From contig JBAZLD010000005.1 of assembly GCA_041650475.1 (NCBI GenBank), positions 24,037 to 88,036 of the forward strand: a stretch of DNA of 64,000 nt, read 5' to 3'. Both the position numbers and the translations under genes were made by a program. Positions 43,998-53,100 of this stretch are shown here, piece after piece (position 1 is the first letter of the stretch; the number at the start of each line of letters is the position of its first letter). Origin of the DNA: JAIPGX01 sp041650475 (GTDB lineage: Bacteria > Babelota > Babeliae > Babelales > UASB340). The notes under the pieces were generated by a model. The model was not told where the DNA came from. It did no database searches and saw nothing but the letters and a program-made list of their open reading frames with translations.

Positions 43998-44610
43998 TAA
44001 ATTTTAAAAAATTTTCAAGTATTTTAAAACCCAACGGCATGCTTTTTTCTGGATGAAATTGAACGCCATAGATATTATCATTATTAATAGCAGCAACAGT
44101 TTTTCCACAATAATCAACTGTAGCAATTGTATTTTTAATATTTTCAGGAACAAAATGATAACTATGAACAAAATAAAAATCACTATTATTTTTAATATCT
44201 TTAAATAAAATATTAGGTCTTAAAATATTAATATCATTCCAGCCAATATGTGGAATACGTTCTTTTTCTCCTTTTGGTTCCATCTTAACTACTTGCCCTT
44301 TTATAAAACCTAAACCATAACAATCCCCACCCTCAGTCCCATTAAGAGCAAGTAACTGCATACCTAAACATATTCCCAATAATGGAGTCTTATTAATTAA
44401 TACTTCTTCTCTCAATGATTCTACTAATCCTAAAGTATGCAAATTTTTCATACCATCAAAAAAAGACCCAACACCAGGTAAAACAATTTTTTCTGCAGTT
44501 TTTACATCATTAGGATTACTAGAAATTTTAACCGATGCTCCACATATTTCCAAAGCTCTAGAAATTGAGCTCAGATTGCTCATTCCATAATCTATTATTA
44601 CTACATTCAT
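43942..44610 (-). CDS. hisH: HisH-type glutamine amidotransferase (WbuY-like)
   Basis: This class I glutaminase releases ammonia from glutamine. The 222 residues show DYGMSNLSSI, VLPGVGSFFDGM, the catalytic Cys81 in GICLGMQLL and the His/Glu pair in GVQFHPEKS. The gene lies between the WbuZ and amidotransferase genes, the classic glycan-amidation trio. I use ATG 44610 (MNVVIIDYG), inside the end of the upstream gene (53-base overlap). A start three codons further up is possible. Confidence 0.92.
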   Translation of the reverse strand: MNVVIIDYGMSNLSSISRALEICGASVKISSNPNDVKTAEKIVLPGVGSFFDGMKNLHTLGLVESLREEVLINKTPLLGICLGMQLLALNGTEGGDCYGLGFIKGQVVKMEPKGEKERIPHIGWNDINILRPNILFKDIKNNSDFYFVHSYHFVPENIKNTIATVDYCGKTVAAINNDNIYGVQFHPEKSMPLGFKILENFLKFSGKEIVKNSYNTNAFMET

Positions 44611-45766
44611 AGTTCTCAAAATTTTCTAAACAATTTAATTTAATCAAATTACCTTTTTTGTTTTTAATCAAATTACCTTTAGAGTCAGTTTTAAAAATTT
44701 TTTTATTGGTAAATTTATCACAAATTTTAACAAATTCTTCTAAAGAAATTTCTAAAGGTTTAAGAATCTCTTCTATTGGTTTACCCAAATAGGTCCACGG
44801 AAATTTGCCATCACTTTTATTAACAATCTCTATTGCATCTTGCCTACTTAACCTGCCTCTTCTTATATGCAAACATGCTAAATCTGTTGCTCTACCAAAA
44901 CCAAATTTTAAAAATTTAAAATAATCATGAATTCCTGTTTGATAATTATCTACATTTTCATAACTTACCATTGAACCTTCTACAATTTTATCAAATGTAT
45001 TAAACCCATTGGCTTGTGATATAAGAGCATTTGATAATCCATCCCATTGCAAATAATATCCTAAAAAAATACCTGTTACACCAACAAGCTTAAGCTCTTC
45101 ATCTGATGGATATATATAAGCAATTAAATCTTTTTTAGAAACACCTTCTATTTCCAAAAGATCTGATACCCTTAAACCTAACAATCCACCAAATTCTTCA
45201 AGCCACCTTCTATTTAAAACATTATTTTGACAAGAAGTTGCTGGCCCTCCATATTCATTTTGAGAATTTTCTCCCCAAATTATAAGAGGTATTTTATAAT
45301 TTACGGCAGCCCTGATAGGTATAGTAAAAATTCCAACATGTTCTGGCCAAGAAATATCACCCACTTGCAGAAGACCAATTTTGTTAAGTTTTCTTCTGAC
45401 AATTGGATTAGGTGAAAATTCTATATAATCAACACCTAAATTTTTAAGATTCTCAATATTTTTTCTCCCTATGTCAGATAAGTGACACGTTGTAGCAGTT
45501 ACACATAGTGGATTCATGCCAAGCTGCAACATTTTTATAACCTGATACGTACTATCTTTTCCACCACTAACAGGGATGATGCAATCCCAATTTTCTTGAT
45601 TTTTAAATCTATATTTTTCTAAAACATTTAATAATTCTTTTTTTCTAATACCCCAATTTATTATTTTTCTATTTTGATAATTTAAACAAGCATTACAAAC
45701 GCCATGTTTATCAAAAAAAATATCTGGTTTCGTATCTGGCATAACACATTTTTTACAATAATTCAT
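44558..45766 (-). CDS. pseA: N-acetyl sugar amidotransferase (PseA/WbpG family)
   Basis: This protein catalyses the ATP-dependent conversion of an N-acetyl to an acetamidino group, using ammonia from the HisH/HisF-like pair. The 402 residues begin with two zinc-type Cys pairs (YCKKCVMPDTKPD and GVCNACLNY), followed by the PP-loop ATP pyrophosphatase motif VSGGKDST (about 66-73). The central GENSQNEYGGP motif is also typical. With the CMP-pseudaminic-acid pathway adjacent, PseA is the most likely identity. WbpG-type enzymes that act on amino-uronates are the alternative. Confidence 0.88.
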   Translation of the reverse strand: MNYCKKCVMPDTKPDIFFDKHGVCNACLNYQNRKIINWGIRKKELLNVLEKYRFKNQENWDCIIPVSGGKDSTYQVIKMLQLGMNPLCVTATTCHLSDIGRKNIENLKNLGVDYIEFSPNPIVRRKLNKIGLLQVGDISWPEHVGIFTIPIRAAVNYKIPLIIWGENSQNEYGGPATSCQNNVLNRRWLEEFGGLLGLRVSDLLEIEGVSKKDLIAYIYPSDEELKLVGVTGIFLGYYLQWDGLSNALISQANGFNTFDKIVEGSMVSYENVDNYQTGIHDYFKFLKFGFGRATDLACLHIRRGRLSRQDAIEIVNKSDGKFPWTYLGKPIEEILKPLEISLEEFVKICDKFTNKKIFKTDSKGNLIKNKKGNLIKLNCLENFENYECSNNRLWNEQSELNF

Positions 45767-45769
45767 ACT

Positions 45770-46396
45770 TTATTCTTTTTCCATTAAAAACCAAGTAATA
45801 TCATCTTGTGCAAAAACGTTATCTCTATGATAAATAAAACCATAATCAAGCAAATTTAAATTTTTAAATTTATCTAAAAATTCTCCAGCAAAATCTCTTT
45901 TGAATAATCTATCACTATACCCTCGATAGTTTATGTGAACAGGCGTTGGATTATAATATTCAATAACACAGATATATTTATTACTTATTTTATAAATTAA
46001 ATCATAAACGGTGTTTAATTCTGCAGGATTTATATGTATCAAAACCCCCTTTGTAAAAACAAAATCATATTTTTCATCTGTTTTAAAATCTAAAATAGAT
46101 TGATTATATACTTTAATATTATTGTCTATAAATTTAAGTTTATCAGCTGCTTGCTTATTAATTTCTACTGCATTCAAATTAATATTAGAACACAATTGTT
46201 TTATAACTTGCAAATTCAACCCAATATTTGCTCCCAATTCTATCACAGAGTTAATATTTTTAGTGTTTTTTAATATTTTAGAAAATAAGGAAAAATTACT
46301 AGCAATTAATTTTTCACTTTTATTTCTATCTATATATTCATCTCCAAAATTACTAGCCCAAAATTTTTCCTGTTCTGTTTTAAAAAAATTACTCAT
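45770..46396 (-). CDS. Pseudaminic-acid-biosynthesis-associated methyltransferase
   Basis: The 208-residue protein has the diagnostic start KTEQEKFWASNFGDEYIDRN, then SVIELGANIGLNLQVIKQL, AVEINKQAADKL and FTKGVLIHINP. The opening motif is specific for methylases found in pseudaminic acid gene clusters. The exact position methylated is not known from sequence. It overlaps pseF by eight bases and is followed by the amidotransferase, placing it among the tailoring steps of the nonulosonic acid. Confidence 0.9.
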   Translation of the reverse strand: MSNFFKTEQEKFWASNFGDEYIDRNKSEKLIASNFSLFSKILKNTKNINSVIELGANIGLNLQVIKQLCSNINLNAVEINKQAADKLKFIDNNIKVYNQSILDFKTDEKYDFVFTKGVLIHINPAELNTVYDLIYKISNKYICVIEYYNPTPVHINYRGYSDRLFKRDFAGEFLDKFKNLNLLDYGFIYHRDNVFAQDDITWFLMEKE

Positions 46397-47111
46397 GTTT
46401 TACTTTCTCACTTTTTAAAATTTTATTCTTTAAAAAATCATACTTAATTTCAGCCAACTTCCAATCATCAACTGTATCTATATCCTGAACCTCTGTTTCT
46501 TCAAGTTCAAATGGCAAACTTTTTATTGCAAAAAAAGTTTTTTGTTCTAAAAAACTTTTTATTTTCATCCAATAAAACTGACCAGCATCATGATACGAGC
46601 TTATTAAATCTTGAGATCTTTTATTCAAATTTTCAGGCCAAATCATTTTTAAATAATTATTTTCAATTTTCAAAGCTCTTTGAATTGGATAACTAAATTT
46701 TACAACAGAAACAACAGAATCACCGTCAAAATTTTTTAATAATTCAAAGCTATCCAAAATTTTTTTAGGATTAACAAATAAAGCTGTTGGCAAAATACAA
46801 CAAAAATAATCAAATTTTTTACCAATTTTAGAATACTCTAACAAAACTTCTTTTATCACATCAGCAAGCATTGCATGATCATTTGACGTTTCTTCTGATC
46901 TCATAAATGGTACCTGTGCATTATTATTTTTAGCAAAATTTGCAATTTCAATATCATCAGTAGAAACTATGATTTCATCAAAAATATTACTATTTAAAGC
47001 TGCATCAATTGAATATTTAATAATAGGTTGACCGCAAAAATCTTTAATATTTTTTTTAAGAATTCTTTTGCTCCCGCCTCTTGCGGGAATTATGGCCAAG
47101 ATTTTAAGCAT
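46389..47111 (-). CDS. pseF: Pseudaminic acid cytidylyltransferase
   Basis: The enzyme activates pseudaminic acid with CTP to CMP-pseudaminic acid, the donor for glycosyltransferases. The 240 residues show IIPARGGSKRILKKNI, EIIVSTDDIEIA, VSVVKFSYPIQRALKI and YHDAGQFYWM. The SYPIQRAL and YHDAGQFYW motifs separate PseF from NeuA and LegF. The end, EETEVQDIDTVDDW, carries the conserved metal-binding aspartates. It is 4 bases downstream of pseI. Confidence 0.93.
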   Translation of the reverse strand: MLKILAIIPARGGSKRILKKNIKDFCGQPIIKYSIDAALNSNIFDEIIVSTDDIEIANFAKNNNAQVPFMRSEETSNDHAMLADVIKEVLLEYSKIGKKFDYFCCILPTALFVNPKKILDSFELLKNFDGDSVVSVVKFSYPIQRALKIENNYLKMIWPENLNKRSQDLISSYHDAGQFYWMKIKSFLEQKTFFAIKSLPFELEETEVQDIDTVDDWKLAEIKYDFLKNKILKSEKVKHE

Positions 47112-47115
47112 AAAA

Positions 47116-48165
47116 TTATTCCCCTAATATTTCCCATTTAACAGGAGTACCCATTTTTATATCAAAAGAAACTTTTTTACCCAAAAGTTGTTCATAATAT
47201 CTTGGATGTAAACCATAACCTGGACGCACAATTCTTAAATTATTTTGTGTTAAAACTTCTCCCTTTTTCATGTTTTTAGAAATATATAAAGAACGTTTAA
47301 ATTGAATGGATTTTTCTTCGCTTTTTGTAAAACAATAATTAATCTTACCCAAAGCTTGCCAAGCCCTATAACTTTCTTCAACCAAATTTTTCATCTCTTG
47401 AGGCTCCAAAGAAAATTCTGAATCAACACCTTCATCAGCTCTAGAAATTGTAAAATGTTTTTCTATCACTGTCGCGCCTAATGCAACACTTGCAATTGCA
47501 ACGCCTATTCCCAATGTATGATCAGACAAACCAACCTGACATCCAAAAAGTTTTTTCATATGCGGTATAGTCAAAATATTCGAATCTTTCGGATTCGCAG
47601 GATAAGAACTGGTACACTTTAATAAAATAATTTTATTATTATTTTCTGATTTTATAGTTTTAACTGCTTCATCAATATCTGATAGACTAGATCGACCAGT
47701 TGATATAATAATTGGCTTATTTGTTTTTGCTATTTCTTTTAACAATGGCAAATGATTAATTTCAAAAGAAGCAATTTTATAACAAGGCACATTTAATTTT
47801 TCTAAAAAATCAACAGCCGATTCATCAAATGGTGTACTAAAACCAATTATCCCCAATTCGCTACACCTATTAAAAATAGCTTCGTGCCATTCCCATGGAG
47901 TATGAGCTTGCTCATAAAGTTTATGTAAATATTGGCCAGACCAAAGACTATTTGGATCTTTTATTAAAAAATCATCATTTTGTACATCAAGCGTCATAGT
48001 GTCTGCTGTATAAGTTTGTAATTTTATTGCATCAACACCAGATTTAGCTGCCATTCCAACTATTTGCAAAGCTCTACTTAAAGATTGATTATGATTTCCA
48101 GATATTTCTGCAATGATAAAAGGCTTATATTTTTTGTCTATTTTTTTATTTGCAATCTCTACCAC
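47116..48165 (-). CDS. pseI: Pseudaminic acid synthase
   Basis: This NeuB-family enzyme condenses 2,4-diacetamido-2,4,6-trideoxy-L-altrose with phosphoenolpyruvate. The 349 residues comprise the TIM barrel (IIAEISGNHNQSL, AIKLQTYTADTMTL, GLSDHTLG, EKHFT) and the C-terminal antifreeze-like domain (FKRSLYISKNMKKGE, IVRPGYGLHPRYY). TADTMTL, GVDSEFSLEP and RPGYGLHP favour PseI over NeuB or LegI. The start is GTG behind GGAGAAG and overlaps the upstream DUF4910 gene by 20 bases. Confidence 0.94.
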   Translation of the reverse strand: MVEIANKKIDKKYKPFIIAEISGNHNQSLSRALQIVGMAAKSGVDAIKLQTYTADTMTLDVQNDDFLIKDPNSLWSGQYLHKLYEQAHTPWEWHEAIFNRCSELGIIGFSTPFDESAVDFLEKLNVPCYKIASFEINHLPLLKEIAKTNKPIIISTGRSSLSDIDEAVKTIKSENNNKIILLKCTSSYPANPKDSNILTIPHMKKLFGCQVGLSDHTLGIGVAIASVALGATVIEKHFTISRADEGVDSEFSLEPQEMKNLVEESYRAWQALGKINYCFTKSEEKSIQFKRSLYISKNMKKGEVLTQNNLRIVRPGYGLHPRYYEQLLGKKVSFDIKMGTPVKWEILGE

Positions 48166-49450
48166 TTTCTACTTCTCCTAATAAATCTGAAGCAATCAAA
48201 ACATCAGCTGCATTTTTTATAAGATCAAAATCAAATCCAGATAAAAAGGATATATCTAAAAGAGAATGTTTTCCATCAGAAAAATTTAAAACCCATAATA
48301 TAGCTTCTATATTTAGGTTGCTATATTTTTGACTGCCCAGCATGCTATATAAACCCCTTTTACCTAATTGAGGCTCACACTTAGGATTTAAATTTAAATA
48401 AAATTTATTATTTTCAATAACAGAAACAATTTTTAAATATTTATCGAAAGAATCTTGCAAATACTCAGGTTGTACAAAATTTAGATCGTCAGCAGAAGTA
48501 TGATATTCATCAAAATTTCCATACATAGTTTTCATTAAAGAACCAATTTGTAAATTAAAACCAGGAGAACTAAATTGTCTTTCATCACTTCCACATGGAT
48601 CAAAGTTAATAATATTGAATTTACTTTTCGAATCTTGCAAAACTTTTTCAACGGTTTTATTTATTAAAGCATCGCTATTCCGGCTTTTTTTATAAGTAAA
48701 ATCACCTTTATCACCTAAACAAGTAGCAATCAGCCCATATTTAATATTTTTAACTTTATCTTCATTTAATGCCAACCAAGTTATCGCACCAATTGTTTCA
48801 GGAATAAATAAAAATCTATAAGAATATTTCAAATTTTTATTTATTAATTCTTTCGCTAAAAAAGTTAACAAACTAACACCTGAAAGACTATCATTACACA
48901 TTGATGGATGACAAAGGTAACAGGAAAATAAAATCTCCTCTTCACTTTGTCCTTTTATAAATAATTCACCATAAGTTAAATTGCCATTTTCCAAAGATGA
49001 ATCAATAAAGACTTCGTAAATATCTTCTGGTAAATTTTTATATTGATTATGAGATAAACAAAAACCCCAATTTTCTTTATAGTAAGATGTAAGATATGGG
49101 ATCCAGTCAGGAAATTCAGGTAGAGTATGCAGATTTTTTTTTAGTTCTTGTAAAGATAATTTTTTATGTATTGGTATGCTATAATTTAAAACGTGCAAAT
49201 TTGATTTTTTAAAATCAATTATTTTTTCACCTTTAGAATTTTTTATCCAAGCATCTTTTATATTCCATTCTTTTGGAATAATCCAATCAAAAACTTGCGT
49301 CCCAGTAGATACTTCTGAAATTTTTATAGGAATATGTTCTTGAATATTTTTAAGAGTTTTACGAACACCATTACCTGTAATACTTCTACAAATGGGATAT
49401 AATTTTTTTATTAGATTATATATTTCTACACCTTTATTAATCTCACTCAT
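48146..49450 (-). CDS. DUF4910-type M28-like aminopeptidase domain protein
   Basis: The 434-residue protein begins with NLIKKLYPICRSITGNGVR, the typical DUF4910 start. An aminopeptidase-fold core follows with a likely zinc site: SCYLCHPSMCNDSLSG (His and Asp), FIPETIGA (Glu), CGSDERQF and DEYHTSADDL (His). A C-terminal winged-helix-like domain (SLLDISFLSGFDFDLIKNAADVL) ends it. All metal-ligand positions appear present, so hydrolase or ligand-binding activity is possible. No signal peptide is seen. It is coupled by a 4-base overlap to the AAC(3)-like gene and belongs to the activation/transfer module. Confidence 0.82.
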   Translation of the reverse strand: MSEINKGVEIYNLIKKLYPICRSITGNGVRKTLKNIQEHIPIKISEVSTGTQVFDWIIPKEWNIKDAWIKNSKGEKIIDFKKSNLHVLNYSIPIHKKLSLQELKKNLHTLPEFPDWIPYLTSYYKENWGFCLSHNQYKNLPEDIYEVFIDSSLENGNLTYGELFIKGQSEEEILFSCYLCHPSMCNDSLSGVSLLTFLAKELINKNLKYSYRFLFIPETIGAITWLALNEDKVKNIKYGLIATCLGDKGDFTYKKSRNSDALINKTVEKVLQDSKSKFNIINFDPCGSDERQFSSPGFNLQIGSLMKTMYGNFDEYHTSADDLNFVQPEYLQDSFDKYLKIVSVIENNKFYLNLNPKCEPQLGKRGLYSMLGSQKYSNLNIEAILWVLNFSDGKHSLLDISFLSGFDFDLIKNAADVLIASDLLGEVESGRDCK

Positions 49451-50247
49451 AATTCTTTAAGTTTTTTTTCCATAATCAAAAAGCCTGGATTAATTTTTAT
49501 TTCATATCTTATCAATTCATAAGAATCTTTTGCAGATATAAGCACAATTTGCCCTTTTCCTAGATTTGCACACTTAACTAAATTTTTAGTTCTTGCAGTT
49601 TTATCAAATTTTGTATTATCCGGATAATTATCTGGTTTATTTAAATCTCTGCAAAAATGATAAAAAATACCCTTAATTTTTTCACCCTTTTCTAAGATAA
49701 TTTCACCCGAAAAAGCTTTATCAAAACGATAGTCAACGCCTAAAAATTTTTCAAAATAATGAAAAAATGTTGATCCAGCATCAAAATTAAAATTACAAAT
49801 TTTGCCATTTAGCTTTACAAATCTTTCCCAAAAAGAATTTGGCCCAAAAGAATGTTCCGGAGCTTTTTCAGTAAAAAATTTTGCATTTTTTCCAATTACA
49901 GATACAGAAAAATTAGCATCTAAAGATCTTAAAGAATCTTTATCAACTCTCACCATTTCTGACAAAAAACCACAAGTTGAAGGCGTATTTTTTACATCAA
50001 AAATTTCTTTTTTACAAAAACTATAACTAAAAGTTGGAACTACAAAAGTGCCATCTGAGCCTATAACATCAAAAATAGCTTCTTTAAAAATCTTATAATA
50101 ATCATATTTATCTTTAGCTTCAGCTAATCTACCAAAAAAACCTATATTACTATGAGAAAAAACAGAATCACCTTTTTTTAGTCCAACAGATTTTAGGGCT
50201 TTTATAATATCATTTTTAGAATAATCAAATTCAACTTGATAACTCAT
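49447..50247 (-). CDS. AAC(3)-family N-acyltransferase
   Basis: The 266-residue protein shows the AAC(3) fold motifs: GLKKGDSVFSHSNIGFFG, GSDGTFVVPTFSYSF, TPSTCGFLSEMVR, then HSFGPNSFWERF and FNFDAGSTFFHYFE. Family members acylate amino groups. In glycan loci they modify amino sugars, not aminoglycoside drugs. Here it overlaps the acyl carrier protein gene by 17 bases, so I infer that it uses an acyl- or aminoacyl-carrier-protein donor. The acceptor may be pseudaminic acid or a perosamine-type sugar. Confidence 0.85.
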   Translation of the reverse strand: MSYQVEFDYSKNDIIKALKSVGLKKGDSVFSHSNIGFFGRLAEAKDKYDYYKIFKEAIFDVIGSDGTFVVPTFSYSFCKKEIFDVKNTPSTCGFLSEMVRVDKDSLRSLDANFSVSVIGKNAKFFTEKAPEHSFGPNSFWERFVKLNGKICNFNFDAGSTFFHYFEKFLGVDYRFDKAFSGEIILEKGEKIKGIFYHFCRDLNKPDNYPDNTKFDKTARTKNLVKCANLGKGQIVLISAKDSYELIRYEIKINPGFLIMEKKLKEL

Positions 50248-50494
50248 TTACTCTCTTTTCAATAATTTTTTCTAAACCATTTAATGTAGCAAATTCTCTA
50301 TCTTGAAATTCACTATTAGAAAAACGGATATTAAAATTTTTTTCTATCTCCATTACAAACGATATAAAACCAAAAGAATCAATCCAATTTTCATCAAAAT
50401 AATTAATATTTAAATTTTTTTCTATTTTTATTTTTTCTATTTTTGAATTTTTTACAAACCAGTCTATTAACCAATTTTTTACATCAGAATTCAC
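50231..50494 (-). CDS. Acyl carrier protein-like
   Basis: This 87-residue four-helix carrier has the phosphopantetheine site Ser40 in NWIDSFGFISFVMEIE and the typical ENFxI-like follow-up (EKNFNIRFSN). The start is GTG behind GGGAGCAAAG and overlaps the ligase stop by four bases. It is distinct from a fatty-acid ACP in sequence style (WIDSFG rather than DSLD). Its location between ligase and acyltransferase suggests a dedicated carrier for the adjoining enzymes. Confidence 0.88.
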   Translation of the reverse strand: MNSDVKNWLIDWFVKNSKIEKIKIEKNLNINYFDENWIDSFGFISFVMEIEKNFNIRFSNSEFQDREFATLNGLEKIIEKRVNELSS

Positions 50495-52020
50495 CTTTGC
50501 TCCCTTAACAAACTCTCTTTTAAAAAATTTTTTTGTATTTTACCGGTAACAGATTTGGGTAAATTTTTCATAAAAACTATGTCTGTTGGTATTTTAAATG
50601 CTGCTAAAAAATTTTTACAATATCTTTTAATATCAAATTCACTAATATTGCCATCACTATTAATGACAACAACAATTTTTTCCCCCATATAATCATCAGG
50701 CAAACCAATAACTGCCACCTCTTTTATATTTGGGTAATTTAAAATTATATCTTCAATTTCTTTGGGACTTATATTAATCCCGCCTCTAATAATTAAATCC
50801 TTTTTACGATCAGTAATAAACAAATGACCATTACTATCAAGATATCCAATATCACCAGTAAAAAATAATTCTGATTCCAAATTTTCGTTTCCAAAATATT
50901 TATTCTTATAAACACTTTTTACGGCAATTTCTCCAACCTGATTAAATTCTAAAATATTTTTATTTTCATCAAAAATAAAAACTTCACATCCTGAAATTAT
51001 TCTTCCAACACCTAAACATTCATTTTGTTTATAAGAATTTGTAGATATAAAAAATGTTTCAGATAAGCCATAATTTTCATAAAGTTTAACTAAATATTTT
51101 TGTTCAAAAGCTTCTTGTAATTTTTTGGCCAACGGGGCAGTTCCAACCAAAACTTTTTTAATATTTTTTTTAGAATAATTACAGGCACCATCTGATCTAT
51201 CAATTTGCAATAAAATAGAAATAATAGAAGGAACAAGCCATAAAGAATTAATTTTATATTTAATTATCTGTGCCCAAAAATAAATAGCAACTTGCGGGTC
51301 AAAAGTTTTTGATAAAACAATACTTCCTTGAGCCAATAATGGTATTAATGTTAAATTATAAAATCCACCTAAATATGCTAAATCCAATATATTAAAAAAT
51401 TTTAAATCAGGAGTAAGTTCAACTTCTTTTATAAAAGCTAAAGCATTAGATATTATATTTTTATAAGAAATTACTATGCCTTTTGGCATGCTTGTTGTTC
51501 CAGAAGTAAAAACAATTGCCAAAGTATCTAAATCTTTTATATCGCTAAAAGAATTTTCTGAATATTTTTTTTCTTCTAAAAGAATATCGCGTAAAAAATT
51601 TGTATCTAAATTATTTTTAAAATCGCAACTAGGTACAAAATAAAATATTTGATCAACTAAAGAATTGATTTCTGCAAAAGAATCTTTAAAAGTAGAAGAT
51701 ATAAATAAAAAATCAGAATTAATTTGTAATAATATTTTTTTTATTTCTTGTATGCTTAATTTATAATTTATGGGAACAGCAATTGCTCCAAGTTGCATAC
51801 ATGCAAAATAAATAACTATATATTCAATGCAATTAGGTAAAATTATAGAAATCTTATCACCCTTCTTAATACCCTTTTTAGATAAAAAATTAGCTAATTT
51901 TAAAGCTAAAATTTCCAAGTCATTATAGGTTAATTCTTTATCTGTAATTGAACATGTAATAAATATTTTATTTTTATTTTTTTGAAAAATTTCTCTCAAA
52001 AAATTTACTGCAAAATTCAT
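50491..52020 (-). CDS. AMP-forming acyl/amino-acid ligase (ANL superfamily)
   Basis: The enzyme activates a carboxylic or amino acid as an adenylate and loads it on a thiol. The 509 residues show P-loop FTSGTTSMPKG (about 175-185), ENYGLSETFF, GDIGYLDSNGHLFITDRKKDLIIRGG and the catalytic lysine in PKSVTGKIQKN, 15 residues from the C-terminus. The small substrate pocket cannot be read by eye. It precedes and is coupled to the carrier-protein gene, so the thiol acceptor is probably that carrier rather than CoA. ATG 52020 is preferred over GTG 52026. Confidence 0.9.
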   Translation of the reverse strand: MNFAVNFLREIFQKNKNKIFITCSITDKELTYNDLEILALKLANFLSKKGIKKGDKISIILPNCIEYIVIYFACMQLGAIAVPINYKLSIQEIKKILLQINSDFLFISSTFKDSFAEINSLVDQIFYFVPSCDFKNNLDTNFLRDILLEEKKYSENSFSDIKDLDTLAIVFTSGTTSMPKGIVISYKNIISNALAFIKEVELTPDLKFFNILDLAYLGGFYNLTLIPLLAQGSIVLSKTFDPQVAIYFWAQIIKYKINSLWLVPSIISILLQIDRSDGACNYSKKNIKKVLVGTAPLAKKLQEAFEQKYLVKLYENYGLSETFFISTNSYKQNECLGVGRIISGCEVFIFDENKNILEFNQVGEIAVKSVYKNKYFGNENLESELFFTGDIGYLDSNGHLFITDRKKDLIIRGGINISPKEIEDIILNYPNIKEVAVIGLPDDYMGEKIVVVINSDGNISEFDIKRYCKNFLAAFKIPTDIVFMKNLPKSVTGKIQKNFLKESLLREQR

Positions 52021-52035
52021 TACCACTACCTAAAA

Positions 52036-53019
52036 TTAGGATATTAAAAGATCGCCATCTTTGATCAGTAAAAAATCATCAATTAAAACTGTAGCCCTTT
52101 TTATAACAAAATCAAGATGAAAACTAACTTCATTTAGACCACCAATTGTAGAATTAGAACCAAAACCAAAATGTATTGTACCCAAACAACCTTCATCTTC
52201 AAGCATACGTCCACATAATTTTGCTTTAGGGTTTAAACCTATTCCAAATTCAGCTAAAATTTTAGTTTTCAAATTATTTTGCCTTGCAAAAATATTTTTT
52301 AATAATTCGGCTTGACTGCCATCACAAATCATATCTTCTATAGAGCCATTTTTAATAATTACTTTAATATCTTTTTTTATTAGACCAAGCTCTTTGCACG
52401 GTATACTCCCATCAACAATCAATACTCCATTACTTTTATTTTCTATTGGTGCAACATTAGTTTCTATATCTGGTGGTGAGCCAAGCATGCCTGGCAATGC
52501 ACAAAAACCGGGACAAAAATTGGCATTTCTTCCTTTTATTAACAAATTTAAATCTGTGCCTTTATCCGTTTTTATTTTTACAATTTCACCTTTATCTAAT
52601 ATTTTCTTTATTTTATGCGCAATTTCTGCTTGTTCTACAAAATTTGCATCTAAGGCAGGACTAGCTAATTGTTCAAAACTATAATCAGGCAAACTTAAAT
52701 ATCTTGCACCACCCAAAGAAGCTTCTTTTCTCGCTTTAGTGTGAACAATAGAATTTGTAGTCAAACCAAATATAATATCAGAACCTTTCATTAATTCAGC
52801 AATTTCTTTTTCAGGTTCAAATCCATGCTGATTAACATTTTTGCTAATAATCAATTTAGTATCTTTTGTTATCGATAATACATTTTCAGATAACAGTTCT
52901 CCTATCAGTTTTGTCTGATCATCTACAATAATTAAAACTTTATCTTTTTTTGTTACTCTTCCACATTGTTGTACTAAAATTTTAGCACCTTTTTTAATAG
53001 ATTGATCATATAAAATCAT
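52036..53019 (-). CDS. M29-like leucyl aminopeptidase-type protein
   Basis: The 327-residue protein has the two-domain layout of thermophilic aminopeptidases T. Its C-terminal half carries LAEFGIGLNPKAKLCGRMLEDEGCLGTIHFGFGSN and VSFHLDFVI, where the Glu, two His and Asp are the dinuclear metal ligands. I start at ATG 53019 behind TTGGAGAT. A reading 11 codons longer lacks such a site. It is the first gene of the activation/transfer module, diverging from an aminotransferase gene. Relatives occur in polysaccharide clusters; the substrate is unknown. Confidence 0.82.
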   Translation of the reverse strand: MILYDQSIKKGAKILVQQCGRVTKKDKVLIIVDDQTKLIGELLSENVLSITKDTKLIISKNVNQHGFEPEKEIAELMKGSDIIFGLTTNSIVHTKARKEASLGGARYLSLPDYSFEQLASPALDANFVEQAEIAHKIKKILDKGEIVKIKTDKGTDLNLLIKGRNANFCPGFCALPGMLGSPPDIETNVAPIENKSNGVLIVDGSIPCKELGLIKKDIKVIIKNGSIEDMICDGSQAELLKNIFARQNNLKTKILAEFGIGLNPKAKLCGRMLEDEGCLGTIHFGFGSNSTIGGLNEVSFHLDFVIKRATVLIDDFLLIKDGDLLIS

Positions 53020-53100
53020 CGCTATCTCCAAATTTAATTTGAAATAAAACAAACTTCTGATAGTCTTTTTCTTGATTAATCATCAAAGGAGAATTTTATT

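Noticed and set aside
43230..44610. HisF/HisH read as histidine biosynthesis
   Set aside because: The HisF copy has the WbuZ-type start and the pair is adjacent to a sugar amidotransferase; no other his gene is present.
47080..47096. GC-rich inverted sequence at the start of pseF
   Set aside because: It encodes the conserved PARGGSKR nucleotide-binding motif and is not a repeat copy.
49447..50247. AAC(3)-like gene read as aminoglycoside resistance
   Set aside because: It lies in a glycan locus, overlapping a carrier-protein gene; the family also modifies amino sugars, which fits the context better.
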